From assembly GCA_006384855.1 (NCBI GenBank), contig VCJN01002769.1, forward strand, positions 661,125-725,124: 64,000 bases of DNA. The letters run 5' to 3'. This document shows, one piece after another, positions 35,651 through 46,644 of this stretch (position 1 is its first letter; the number at the start of each line of letters is the position of its first letter). The notes beneath the pieces were generated by a model. That model did no database searches. It saw only the letters and a list, made by a program, of their open reading frames with translations, and was not told where the DNA came from. Source of the DNA: Tetraselmis striata. Lineage: Eukaryota; Chlorophyta; Chlorodendrophyceae; Chlorodendrales; Chlorodendraceae. The position numbers were made by a program, and so were the translations under genes.

Positions 35651-36017
35651 GCGCCTTGCTCAGTGACCGCCCCCTCCCCAATTGGCGCGCAGAAGTCTGG
35701 ACTGAACAGGTTGATGAAGCGGTTGCCGACAAACGCGCTCCAGGCTGAGGTAACCACCACACGCGGCTCCTCTCAGCTCGTTGCACGCGTTGTAGGTGTA
35801 GGCGATGCCTCCTACGCGCGCCTTGCACAGTGCCTTGCCAACAATAGCGCAGAAGATCGGCGCCGATGAACGTTGCACTGTGATGACTTGCTCCCTCCAC
35901 TTGTGAAGACGTGGCTGACTGCAGGAGGTGAGGGCGTCCCCTGAACAACCTCGAGGTCAGCGTCTAAGTGGGGGTATTGGGATGTGGGCGTTCAGGACTA
36001 AGACCACTTAGGAATAG

Positions 36018-36038
36018 CCACTCTTTGGCTTTCCAAAC
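36018..36038 (-). promoter_or_regulatory. Candidate self-primer binding site
   Basis: Lies immediately after the 5' repeat A1, where a primer-binding site belongs. In sense direction it reads GTTTGGAAAGCC and onward, and over 21 bases it is the exact complement of 36741-36721 inside A1. No match to the usual initiator-tRNA site (TGGTA...) is seen. Confidence 0.6.
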
Positions 36039-37093
36039 GATCGCCTAACAGACTCTTAGGCATGTGGTCTTATGTACGTGTCCTGGCCTCTAAGTCTCTG
36101 TCTAAGACTTGCTGACTCTTGGCCTAGGTTCCTATGACTCCAGTAGAAGTACGTCTCACAGTGCCATCGGCCCTATTGGCCGGCACTACACACGCGTGCG
36201 AGTTGCTTGGTTACTCGGCGTGACAGAGGTGTGTGTGTGTGTGTGGTCGATCGACGCGAAATACGTCAAGCACTCCTCACCCTGTGCCGCACGACATGCC
36301 TCTCGCGAATGGACTACGAGTGCCCGCACGCGCGCATATGCGTACGCGTACGGTATCACGACTCGACTCGACGACGACGACGCGCAGTACCGACTGCTCG
36401 CATATGGCAACAAGCAAGCCAGTGCTGATCAGGCACGATCGGTACGCTAATCGGTCGGTCGGTCGGTCGGTCGACAAGTCCAGGCAGTCGGTACGACGGG
36501 TTCACAGGAGGTAAAAGCAAGACGGGCGTCACGACGCAAACAACACAGGTGTAACCGCGACTCACCACCGTTGCTTGCTGCGCGATATCACTCGCAGCTC
36601 GACAGCAGGTTGTACTGCCCTTGATGGACAGCAATAGACGAGGCACGTGCAGGTGTGATGTGCACAGAGTCGAGGTGTTTGTGGTGTAGTAGCGTGGTTA
36701 CAAGATGGGTGGGATGAGACGTTTGGAAAGCCAAAGAGTGGGCGGGCAGCGCGCCGACAGGATGCTAAAGCATCCCGCGGGCGCGCGAGCCGACTAAGCC
36801 CCTAGGCCTTCCCACGCGCTATTGGTCTGCACGGGCGCCGTGGTTGGCGGCAGTTAGCCGTTGGTACGGGCCCTAGGTCTGTCGGTGGTTCTAGGTGTGA
36901 GAGCTGAGCGACAGACAGTTGGTCGTTGCGCCATGGGTGACTGCTCGCTTGGACATCAGGCATACACATACAACGCAGTACTGCAAGTACTAAAATTGAT
37001 ACCCGTATGACAGGCGACGAGTATTCGCCGGTATGCCAAGTAAGCAAGTCCCCGTACGCGCGCATGCGTACGCTGAAACGTTGTACGCTGTGA
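36039..37093 (-). repeat. Long terminal repeat A1 (5' copy)
   Basis: 1055 bases, near-identical to A2. In sense direction a CCAAT motif (36825-36821) stands about 80 bases before the segment at 36741-36721. That segment may lie at or near the transcript 5' end if the element self-primes as Tf1 does. Start-site placement is inference. Confidence 0.9.
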
Positions 37094-37511
37094 AAAAATG
37101 TTAAAAATGTTAACAAATGTTAACAAATGTTAAGTGCGCACATGTTAACAAATGTAGTGCGCTTTTCTGAAAGCCCTGATGTAATTTAATTTATCTTAAC
37201 AAAGCACTGACGTAAGAAAAGTACGGTACCTGCTGTAAATCCCTAGGTCATCGCTGCGGCGGGCGGGTGCTACAGCAGGGGCGGGTACCGTACCGGTACC
37301 GTGTGTCGCTGCCGGTAGGCGTAAAACACTTATTCTTATCTGTCGCGACTCCCGTGGGATTCGTACCAGCAGCAGTAACTCGGCGACCACGACGCTTTTC
37401 TTCTCCTGAGCTACTTGTTTGGGCGGACCCTTCGTGCCAGCAGGCGGAAGCGGTCGTGTACCTGGAATAGCAGTCACCGACTCGCCGCCCCGGTGCGCCT
37501 CGACGGCCGCG

Positions 37512-40500
37512 ATGATGCCCTTCGCTGGCTTCGACGGGGGGCTGCCGTTGCCGTTGATGGAGGAGATACGGCAGCACCAGGCAGAGCTACGCGCGCATAA
37601 CCGCGCCGCGCTTCGTGGCGACGGCATGACGTTCGTGGACGACGGCAGCGCCGAGAGCCGGGGGGACGTGGCGGACTGGATGGCAGGGGAGAGCAAGAGC
37701 AAGTGGGAGCAGGTGCGCGCCGCGCGGGGTCGGGAAGGGCGCGGCGGGAGGGGCTGCCTGCTGGCCGCCACGGCGGATATCGCGCGAGGGCTGGGTTTGG
37801 GAAGAAACAGGAAAGGGTTAGGAGTGGAGGGATGGGGGGCGCTCACGGGATGAGGGTGCTGATTAGGTTTGTGGATAACATCATGGATTCGGGATGGCTA
37901 CTTACCTACTTCAGGGCGTCGCTCCCAGAGGTAGGTAAGTTTCTGTGCCATGGGTTGTTCATGGTTATGCTATCAGTTCCACTGGCACACTCGCATGTGT
38001 ACCTCTTACAACTCCTCTTGCAGGTGCAGGTAGGGGGGGCTATATGCAGGCGGGCTAGGCAGTGTCTGGGGGTGCACATGTTACGTGCATGCAGGTGGTC
38101 ATCAGGGACCCCATGCCCACATTCACACGTCCGCCACGAACACCCCGCGTAGCTAGAAGCCTCCCTCCAGCATCCCGGCGCCCCAAGCGCCCATGCCCTG
38201 ACCTTATTGGTGCCGTGGCCGCAGGGCGCTTTGCGTTGCGAGCAGCTGCTGGTGGAGGGCGTGCAGGCGTCCTCCACGGACGACGAATCGCAGAGCATCG
38301 GTACGCCCCGCCTCGCCCTGCAAAGCCCTCCTACGCGTGACCGTGTCATGCTCCCACCTGCCGGCGTCAGCGCGCCTCCCGTAGCCGCCGCCGCAGCAGC
38401 CTGCCTTCCCGCCCCTCACGCGCGCTCTGGCATCCGCATGCCCGCGGCAGGCAACACGCTGGACTACCGCAACCTGCCGGACTGGGCGGAGACCTTCTGG
38501 TCCTCCTCCGGGAGCTCCACGCCCAACGAGAAGGAGCACCTCACCTACCGGCTGCGCTACCCCCTCTCCGTCGTCCACTCCGTCAGGATCCAGGTGTACA
38601 GGCGAGTGCACGCCGCAGCCATGCCCCTCTTTCTTCCCTTGCAACCCCCTTCCCCCCCCCCCCCCCCCCCCCTCTCCCCCGCCACACACCCTCCCCCCCC
38701 TGCAACACCCCCCTCTATCGCCTACCGGCCAATGTCTCCCGCACCTCCGGCATGCCCATCCTCATGCAGGGCGCACTACCAGCGCGGCGACCCCATCTAC
38801 CCCGCCCGCCGAGTCATGTTTGAGGTACTCACGACCACGCTCCTCCGCTGGCCGCTGGCCGGGCCCAGAAGACCCTTTTAGATGCTTCATGCTGTTTGCT
38901 CCTCCCCTGGGCTGAACCCCCCCCCCCCCCCCCCCCCCCCGCCCCCCCCCGCCCACCTTGTTTGTGCTGCCCCCGTTGCGTGCGCAGCTGGGGCCGACGC
39001 CCGGCAGCATGCAGCCCGCCACCGGATGGATGCGGATGCGCGCCTCGAGCCAGCCGCAGACCTTCCATCTGCCCGTCAGTGCCTCGGCGGCGCACTACTT
39101 GCGCGTGGTCTTCTGGGGCAAGCCGCAGCCGCAGAAGGAGGACATGCGGTGAGCCCGGGGAAGAGGGGGGGGGGGGGGGACACGGGCCGCTATGTCTACA
39201 GTACCGGCACCACGCTGTGGCCTCGTGGTCTGGCCGCTAGGTAGAGCGGAGGTCTCTTGTATGGGATGTCCCTGGTTTGATTCCTGGCTCTGCCAGTGAG
39301 GGCAATATCGACCGGGCGTGTGCTTGGTTTAACACCTGGTTGATGCATCCGCTTTTCGGGTTTTGCATGAGGCAATGGTCTTAGGTTTTAGGTTTATAGG
39401 GTTTAAAACCCTAACCCCTTAAGGGCTATGCCGGACCTACGGCTGCAGTTGGCGCAGGAGGTCAAGTGCTGGGGCGGCTTCGGCCGATGACCGGGGGCGA
39501 ACTTTACTTTTACTTTTTCGACGCTTTGGGCTCGCCATATCCCCCCCCCCGCCCCCCTCCGCCCCCTCATCCCCTCCGCGCACCTGAGTTGAGAAAAGAA
39601 GCTCAAGATATCTGGAAACATGTCAGAATGAGCCACAAACGCTTCACATGTTTTGATGTTCCAACACGTTTATTTGTTTCGATCCGCGAAGGGAATTCAA
39701 TGCTGAGGTACATTCGATTCATGGCAGCCGGCCGGGACATTTCGCTACACAAACATGAGTGTCCATACGTACGTACACTTCCAACATCCGCCGAGTATGT
39801 CGGCATTTGTCTGTAGCGGGTTTGTTTCAAGATCTAGCGACTAGCAGTGCCAATGTCACACCACCGCCACAGCAGCTTCCGTGTGTTGCTGTACCTCCGC
39901 CCTGCAGTTGACCAAACCTCCTGGTAGTATAACACCCCTGTGACTTGCAGTGCAGCTGGCTGCGTGCCCTCCTGACCCAACCATGCGGCCGCGCCACCCA
40001 CCCCTGCGGCAGGTACTACCTTGCCATGGCGCGCGTGCAGGCCTTTGGCTGGCGCATCGACCCGCAGCACGTCGCCGGCTTCCGGCGCACCGCTCACGAC
40101 CGCCCCAACATGATGCCGGTGCGGACAGCGGCAGCAGATACACGGCCTTCCACCACATGCCATGTCCAGCCCCACCGTGCTACCATGCGAGCTTCCAGAC
40201 CAGCATGGTTATTGCGGGGCAGGTGCTGAAGGCGTGCTGACGACGCCCACCACCCCCGCCCCCTTCTGCCTGTGCCTGTAGATGTGCAACGGCGCGTACC
40301 TGCCCACGCACATGTTTGGCGCCACCCGGTGAGCCCCCCCCCTCCCCCCCACCCCACACACACCATCACCCCGGGGGTATACGCCCCGCAATGGCTCCTC
40401 TCCCGTGTGTTATCATTGCTATCTACCTGGCGTGCACTCGGCCCTGACGCCGCCCGCTTTGCGTGGCCAACAGGGTCATCAGGTGCGTGCGAAGCGCGCC

Positions 40501-40930
40501 AGCGGACGACTCCCGCGAGCCGCAGTGGGCGCTGTCGGAGACGCCGCCGGTCACTTCGCCCACCCGGGAGCCCACCCCGGAGTTCAACAGGCGGCGTCCA
40601 GGTACATGATGCGCACATGGGTGGACTTTATTTCAAAAGATACACGTACCCCCGATATCTGTCTACGTGTCTGTCCATGGATGTATGTAGACATGTATGC
40701 ACCTGTGCTATTCCAACTCGTGGACGGACATCGCTGTTTTTCTCCTAGGTATCAAAGGGGGCGCCGGGCAAGGGGGAGAGGGGGGGGGGGGGTGATGGCC
40801 GCCAGCGCTGTCATGTGTGTGACCAAGGCTGACGCGCCACGATGCCGACCCTCTGCTCGCAGATGTCAAGGTGTGGTACGTGCCACCCCTGGAAGCAACG
40901 GTGGAGGCGGCGGATGGAGGTACCTCGTGA
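37512..40930 (+). CDS. F-box At4g00755-like protein, about 9 exons
   Basis: Exons by frame: 37512-37712, 38225-38300, 38451-38601, 38770-38824, 38988-39148, 40013-40118, 40282-40328, 40474-40601, 40863-40930 (TGA at 40928). All phases agree. The core reads EGVQASSTDDESQSIGNTLD, then LTYRLRYPLSVVHSVRIQVY, AHYQRGDPIYPARRVMFE, and YYLAMARVQAFGW. This matches the order remembered for the C-terminal domain of plant F-box protein At4g00755 (SASSTDN..., NTL, YWSS, YKL, YFQ-G-PIY, VRF). The first exon (MMPFAGFDGGLPLPLMEEI) shows no clear F-box, so a role in an SCF ubiquitin ligase is not proven; another 5' exon may exist. One intron has a GC donor (38602). Introns hold poly-C (38652-38672, 38917-38940), poly-G, and a SINE copy. 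Confidence 0.75.
38602..38769 (+). other. GC-AG intron in the F-box-like gene
   Basis: Only an AG/GCGAGT donor at 38601/38602 keeps the frame (VYR-AHYQ) into the exon starting at 38770. The intron contains a 21-base poly-C run. Confidence 0.65.
39225..39515 (+). mobile_element. tRNA-derived SINE, copy 1 (within an intron)
   Basis: The head resembles a tRNA: an A-box-like GCCGCTAGGTAGAGCGG and a B-box GGTTTGATTCC near 39280-39290. The body (GGCAATATCGACCGGGC, then TAACACCTGGTTGATGCAT) and tail (GAGGTCAAGTGCTGGGGCGG to CGAACTTTACTTTTACTTTT) match the inverted copy at 45335-45600 in the same order. The element lies in the long intron 39149-40012. Confidence 0.75.
39383..39420 (+). repeat. Telomere-like insertion inside a SINE
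   Basis: About 38 bases (GGTTTTAGGTTTATAGGG then TTTAAAACCCTAACCCC) absent from the other SINE copy, where the flanking words GGCAA-GGTCT and AAGGGCTAT are nearly adjacent. It holds TTTAGG-like units in both orientations, giving a partial palindrome. Confidence 0.65.
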
Positions 40931-42320
40931 AATGACAATGGCACCAAGGGAGAGATGAGGGAGGAGACAAGGTCGGCATTCGACGCAGAAATGACAGTGT
41001 TCAAGCACCGCATGCTTGGAAGGAACCTCCCGCCCCCGCTCCTGTCTCCCAACACATGGCAGCGCTACAGCGTACAGAACAAGTCGCATATTGTAAACCA
41101 ACTTGAGAGCACGTCGTCCGACAGGCTCAAGCAAACTGACCAGTCTATAAGGATGCAAATTGGGTAAAAACAACGTGTTGATGATTTGTGTTGTTGAACT
41201 TGGAAGTGGCGAAGGGGCGCGATGTGACCGAAGAAGAGCCACGCGCCAGGTGAGGTGAGGATGTTCAGGTCGATTTAGTCCAAAACGACACCGGAGTAAG
41301 TGGCCCAGACGCCTTGATGGCGAATATGGGACAATTGAGCTCCGATGGCATTAGCAGCAGAGGTTGCTCCCTCCGAAGGCTGTGAGAGCTCTAGGAAGCG
41401 CCGTAACACACTATGGTACGCATTCCTGATATTACGTGTGTGAATCGATTTCTGATAGTACTTTTTTTTTCGCCCCCGGGACAGGACTGGCACCAGTGAA
41501 ACCCTTGCAGCGTCTCTACGACGGTCGTTTTGGCAGCAATCCAGTTACGGAAAGCCCTGGGTAGGCGACGCTCCGTTATAATCATCAAGCAAATTGCCGA
41601 AGCATTCTGCAAGACTAATTGAAGGCTAGTGATAGTACTAATGGCATTTTCCGTATTATTGTGTACTGTCCATATATTGTGAGAAATTACACATATATTC
41701 TCCAAAGTGGACAAGGTTACAGGAATGCGTACCGATGCACAACGATAAAATTGCGATTATTGTCATCAGGCATTCGATGACATAAGGATTATTAACGACG
41801 ATAAACCGAGGTCGTATTAGATGTCTGGTGCCAGCCGTACGGATAATCCTGCGCGTACAATATTATTTATCGCATACCGCGTGTATCTAGCATTGTTACA
41901 CTGCAAAACACGGTTTATCAACCCCCTCAGATACTCAGATGCTCGTACCTGTACCCCTACCAGCAGCAATCACTACGGGCGGTATATATACCTTGCGCAA
42001 TTGTGTATTCGTCGTCGTCAGCGGTACCCGCCGCGTCTTATGTGTCAAGGTCCGTTGTGGAATACAAAAGACCAGTAATAAATACAATTCCAAGCCGAAA
42101 GCAATAATAGAGGGGATAAACAGAAGACCAGCAGCCCATAACGTAGGTACCTGGTACTGGTACTGATTACAGGTGCAAGATGCAACATTCAAGAAATCCA
42201 TACCCACAGAAATCCAGAAGGAGATCCGGCTGTGGGCCACCATAGGCGGGAACCGCCATGGCAACCACCGACCATGCATCGCCACCCGCCACCCGCCGCT
42301 CCACGTAGTAGGGACGCTCT
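40931..42320. other. F-box gene 3' region and gene-free sequence
   Basis: A TGTAA at 41092-41096, about 160 bases after the stop, fits the usual green-algal polyadenylation signal. After about 41170 the sequence is AT-richer with no supported ORF. Confidence 0.45.
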
Positions 42321-42323
42321 CCC

Positions 42324-42621
42324 CAGCACACAATCCCGGGCCACTCCAATAGCGGCACTAGGCCGAATGAGAGGTGAAGGCGCCGACAGGAAAGGGGCTT
42401 CGACGAGTTTTCGCAGCAAGGAGCGAAAGTGGGGGGTTGAACCCAGAACGGGGCGCCACGGGCGGGTATATATCCGATGCGGGCCTCCCAACGCCGGATC
42501 GGCTGCCAGCTCGGTCGCGTCCCTTTTCCGCCGAACGTAGAACTCCCTCCCGAGCACAACATCCCGGGCCACTGCAATAGTGGCACTAGGCCGAATGTGA
42601 GGTGGAGGCGCCGACATGACA
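42324..42621 (+). repeat. Imperfect direct repeat, about 65 bp, two copies
   Basis: 42324-42390 and 42554-42621 share ATCCCGGGCCACT-CAATAG and GGC-ACTAGGCCGAATG-GAGGTG-AGGCGCCGACA. The spacing is about 230 bases. The family is unknown; possibly the two ends or two units of a larger repeat. Confidence 0.7.
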
Positions 42622-43107
42622 GAAAGGGAGAGGGTGCTCAACAAACAACGAACGAGAAGCTGACTGGAGTACCGGACTAGCAACGAGATAAGACGCCGGT
42701 GTCCAGCTCGCACTGCTCCTCCGCGGCAGTGACAGCACGGGAGGGTCCAAGGCTACCAAGATACCTCCCGTGCACTAGCCCCGCCCCCTTCCCCATCCGG
42801 GGGTGGAGGCGGACGGAGGGCTCGCGATTTAGAGGGCCGAGGACGGTCGTCGGGTCCACCCAGGCAGCGGGTGGGGGGTATACCTACGATGACTCCACCG
42901 GTACATGGTGCTAGTGCTCGTGATGTGTAATGTAGTGTATTGCAGATATATTTTGAAAATAATTCTAGAAGGGTGGCAAACACGTCTAGGCCGCTAGGGC
43001 TAGGACCCGCCATTTCAAGTTCTTGCCACACGTGCGCTGGCAAACAAGACAATCGCCGGGCTGATGATGTACTGGCAACTACTTCTCGATAGATAAAGTG
43101 AGACTTA
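42622..43107. other. No gene seen
   Basis: Mixed-composition spacer without motif-bearing frames. Confidence 0.5.
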
Positions 43108-43220
43108 CATCAGTGCTTTAACAATTGCGCACTACAAACAAAACTAAAAGCAACTATGAAAGGTTGCCAGCAAAAGAGAGACATAAGCCTGAAACCAAGG
43201 TCAAGCAGGAGGCCAGGGAG
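43108..43220 (-). repeat. Dispersed repeat, inverted copy of 55307-55412
   Basis: Its reverse complement shares CCCTGGCCTCCTGC, GACCTTGGTTTCAGGCTTA, CTTTTGCTGGCAACCTTTCA, TAGTTGCT and a GCGCA-TTGTTAA end with 55307-55412. Small gaps separate the blocks. Confidence 0.8.
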
Positions 43221-43415
43221 CCAAGAACCAATAAGGAAGGGCCAAGGGACCACGAAGTCGCCAAGCTGCCAAGGAACCAAAGGGTCAAGGGAAGCACTGA
43301 AGCCCAGGAACGATCAGAAAGACCGTAAGGGAAACATGAAACCAATGGGGACCATCGACCCGGGGTAGGCCATCAGCCGCGGCGAGTACGCTTGCAACCG
43401 AAGCGATGATCCGGG

Positions 43416-45005
43416 TCATAGCAACACAGGCCGACAAGCGACGCGACGCATGCGCAGAAGCACCATCACTTCTGCCGCCGCGACCCCGCCAAGAACGTTG
43501 TATGCATGTGCCATGTTGATGAGTAAGGAGAAACGGCGGCGCCACGCAGACAAGAGCTGGCCGATTTTCTAGCCAGTGTGCGTGTGGCTAGCTTTTGCGA
43601 GCTCCACCAATAAGGCCTCAGCGTGCGTGGCCAGCGAGACGAACTCGGAGACGGCGAAAGGAACAAAGCGAAGCATGCCGGCGGCGTTTCGGACACCCCC
43701 GTCGTACTTTTGGGTTTTGTGGCGCTCTGTGGCCCGCAATGCAGTCGTTGGATCGGAGCTTGACACGCCGAGGGAAGGGGCAATGGTGGTATCGACAGCA
43801 ACCGTGTTCCCGCGGATACCACCATACCCAAAAAGCCCAACATCGGCCGGCCGGCCGTCGCTGCCCTTCGGAAGATAAACAAGCACCGACGGGTCCGTGA
43901 GGATTTGGACATGCACGCCCAAGGCGGGCTTTACGTCGTGGCAAATGTCGGAAAGGCCATGTGCCGCCCACTCGTCTGCGGCGTGATTGGATTCGCCCCA
44001 AAAGCAACGTGCCACGTGGTCCAAATTTTAGGGCAGAGGTAGGCCAATGGCCCCGCTAGATCCTCGAGCACCCCGTCTCCACACTCGTCAACGACACGGG
44101 TATGAGCAGCACGAAGCTCGACAGCCCACATCGGCGCCGACATGTTGGCGTCGGGATCGGGCGCCAACACCGAGGTGGCGAAAGTTTGGTGAATCGAGGA
44201 CGCCCCAACAAGGTAGAGGCTATGAGGGCTGGATACGCCGGACGGGTCGGAAAGGAACGCGCCGGCGTCGTTCACGGTGGCATGTTGAGCACGGAGGAAA
44301 GTCACAGCTTGGCCAACCACAAGAGCCGCAGCGCCGATGTGGGAGGCACCTGCGATAACTACGTTATCGCCGATGCCGAGGTCGCCAAATTGGACCGGGA
44401 GGGACAGCTGCGTGCGCATGGAGGGCGTATCCTAAAGGTCGGGGCTAACACCCCACATGCCGGCGAGCGTTGTCTGCATCTTCGAGGAAGGACATAATAG
44501 TGTCGCCATACCCCTCAGAGCGACCCAAGCCCCGAGGCGTGGAGCGGAGGTGGTGGCCGAAACGGCGGCCGCAAACTTGCAGCAAACGAGTAGCGGTGTG
44601 CGTGGGAGTGCAAGTGGTCGGCCAAACCGATAAGCCGGGAGCCAAATTGGTGAATTTTTTCGACCGTTTTGTCCAACAGGTCCCGGGCGAAAGTGGCCGA
44701 GCCCACAGGGGCACCAAGCACCTTGATTCCGGACGAGGAGCGAGGCTGCAACACCATGCAACAAATGCCCAAAAGGAAGGGCGCCGAACGGGGACGAAGG
44801 ACCAAGCTGACAATACGCTTGACGTTTGCGAATGGTGACGCTTAAATAACCCAACGGCGGCAAAAGCGGACGGGGCCACCCACGTAGCAAGCGCAAGTCC
44901 GTCATCGATAGATAAAGTGCATCGCAAAACGTTGGCGGACTGAGCGGGCAAGGTCCACAGACTCGCACGACGAGACCGACCGGCTAGAGAGCGAGCCCGC
45001 GGGCG
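43416..45005 (-). pseudogene. Decayed LINE: C-terminal half of a non-LTR reverse transcriptase ORF
   Basis: Several minus frames combine. First, an RT thumb/connection region with GIKVLGAPVGSATFARDLLD and VEKIHQFGSRLIGLADHLH (about 44735-44640). Then HLRSTPRGLGRSEGYGDTIM (about 44555-44495), QLSLPVQFGDLGIGDN (about 44410), and a C-terminal part with RPADVGLFGYGG, AVDTTIAPSLG, and RFVPFAVSEFVSLATHAEAL. The frame passes TAG at 43569-43571 and goes on LLSAWRRRFSLLINMAHAYN to TGA at 43416-43418. That tail resembles the WRRRxSVALQ tails of such elements as I remember them. Several frameshifts are present. The catalytic RT core and N-terminus are missing, so it is 5' truncated. Confidence 0.65.
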
Positions 45006-45334
45006 AGCAGACTCGTGCACTTTATTCGGCGCCGGTTCCTATCGCGAATATAGCTCGATTGTAAAGCGACTTTTACTCAAAACTCCGAAAGCCTTTATTA
45101 AATCATTTCTGAGTTGTAAAGATCCTTAGATTAAATCCATTTCTGTTACGACTCTTGTTCCGCTCACACATCAATATCCCAAACACCGGTACCCATGGGA
45201 AACCCACAGGTTGATACATGCTACATACATGGTGTTGTGTACAAGTACAATCCAGCACCCGTACCATGCGGCAGGACCGTCGCATGACCCGTAGCGACTA
45301 TATCTGTGAAGTTGTTCCAGGCAGATAGGCGGAC
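45006..45334. other. No gene seen
   Basis: AT-richer spacer between the LINE relic and the second SINE copy. Confidence 0.5.
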
Positions 45335-45600
45335 AGATGAAAGTAAAAATAAAGTTCGCCCCGGGACATCGGCCGAAGCCGCCCCATCAGCACTTGACCT
45401 CTTGCGCCAACGACTGCAGTCGTAGGTCTGACATATATAGCCCTTAGACCGTTGCCTTATTTGAATCCCAAAGGGCTGCTAATGCACCAACCAGGTAAAT
45501 CCGGGACATGCCGGGCCGATATTGCCGAAATACATCGACCAAGAATCGAACCCGGGACCTCTCGCTTACGAGACGACCGCTCAACCGAGCGGACAAGGAA
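45335..45600 (-). mobile_element. tRNA-derived SINE, copy 2
   Basis: In minus sense it starts with a tRNA-like head: CGCTCGGTTGAGCGG (A-box region), an anticodon-arm-like TCGT-CTCGTAA-GCGA, and B-box GGTTCGATTC with a wobble-paired T stem. Body and tail match copy 1 (39225-39515). It lacks the telomere-like insertion. Confidence 0.75.
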
Positions 45601-45627
45601 TGTAACTTGTTAGGATTGCCGGTATTA

Positions 45628-46510
45628 GACCACACTCGGCATAGATTCCAAAACGCGATATCCAAAAGGCGGTTGCCTGATTAGGATACCAAAGCGGTAC
45701 GTTTTGGAGATTTGAGCCCTCAGACCCCGACTCGGCATAACCTCCATAATCCAAAATGGCCGAAATTTTGGGGATTTCGTTTTGGAGAGCGGCGCCACCT
45801 CCATAATCGGGCCCAATTATGGAGGTGCCGCCGCTCTCCAAAACGAAATCCCCAAAGGCGCGTGCGGTGTGCCCGCGCCTTCTGGGCTTCTGGCCCCGTC
45901 CCGCCGAGGCCCATCCGCACCCACCCGCGCCGGCCCGTGCCGGATCCCGCCACTCGTGCTCGATCTAGGGCCCTGTAGTCTGCCTCACGGGCAGTCAATG
46001 GCCTACACGGGCTGCGACCGCGCGTGAGTGGTAAGGCGGTGCCGCCATGGGGACCGTGGCGACTGCCACCGCGCCCGCCTCGAACGAGTCGCACCTACCT
46101 ATCGCCTTCACCCACAGCACGCGACGAGTGCACGACCAACGTGTGCACGAAAACAGTGTAGCCCGCAGCGTATAAAGAGCCCCACGAGGCTGTGGGTAGC
46201 TTTGACCGCGTGCCCATCCCACCGATCAGTAGCGAGCGAGTTGGGGTGCTACGGTGGTTTGCTACGCTATGGATTATGTAGCGGCAATGCGGCGGCCCGG
46301 GCCGCGGCCCGGCAGTCGCGGCGGCCCAAGCCGCGGCCCGGCATTTTGGAGAATAAATTTTGGAATCTATGCCGAGTCGCTCTTGCGGAGATGCCCAGTA
46401 TCTCTCCAAAAGGGCCGAAATTATGGAGTTACGGGTACGCGGCAGTACCCGTACAGATTATGGGGATTGCGTTTTGGAATCTATGCCGAGTGTGGTCTTA
46501 TGGGAACATG
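45628..46510. repeat. Cluster of short inverted and direct repeats
   Basis: TTTTGGAATCTATGCCGAGT and extensions occur at about 46468-46487 and near 46355-46380, and in reverse complement near 45636-45657. GCCGAAATT, ATTATGGAG and ATGGGGATT words recur around the palindrome at 45767-45856. It looks like a family of short foldback elements. Confidence 0.6.
45767..45856. repeat. Long near-perfect palindrome (41-bp arms)
   Basis: Left arm 45767-45807 and right arm 45816-45856 are reverse complements at 40 of 41 positions, around the 8-base loop CGGGCCCA. This would form a strong hairpin or cruciform. Confidence 0.95.
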
Positions 46511-46621
46511 TACCCGTAATCCGGACAGGCGGCCTATTAGGCGAGCTAGGACCAACCCATCTATCCGCGCGTCGGCCCATATTTATTTCAGATCCACATT
46601 CAAGTCGCGACGTACCCGGTG

Positions 46622-46630
46622 ATACCGAAT
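46622..46630 (+). repeat. 9-bp target site duplication, left
   Basis: ATACCGAAT, repeated at 54034-54042 on the other side of the 7.4-kb element. Confidence 0.8.
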
Positions 46631-46644
46631 GGGAATGGGACAAG

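Larger units (their letters stand above)
25494..37093 (-). mobile_element. Complete Ty3/gypsy retrotransposon with methyltransferase and PHD finger
   Basis: An 11.6-kb element transcribed on the minus strand. Order in sense direction: repeat A1 (37093-36039), primer-binding site candidate (36038-36018), Gag-protease-methyltransferase ORF (35650-30842), RT-RNase H-integrase-PHD ORF (30939-26797), polypurine tract (26679-26667), then B1 (26661-26605), A2 (26603-25551), B2 (25550-25494). A1 and A2 differ by one substitution (25636 vs 36126) and one GT unit in about 1053 bases. B1 and B2 are identical over 57 bases. Both long ORFs are intact, so insertion looks recent. No clean short target duplication is visible; both flanks are AT-rich TGTTAACA-type repeats. 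Confidence 0.9.

Noticed and set aside
35535..35948. Small minus ORF before Gag, considered as an extra retroelement gene
   Set aside because: It overlaps the Gag start in another frame, lacks motifs, and its length is expected by chance.
38204..38689. 161-codon minus-strand ORF
   Set aside because: Antisense to the F-box-like exons at 38225-38601 and reads through poly-C as polyglycine.
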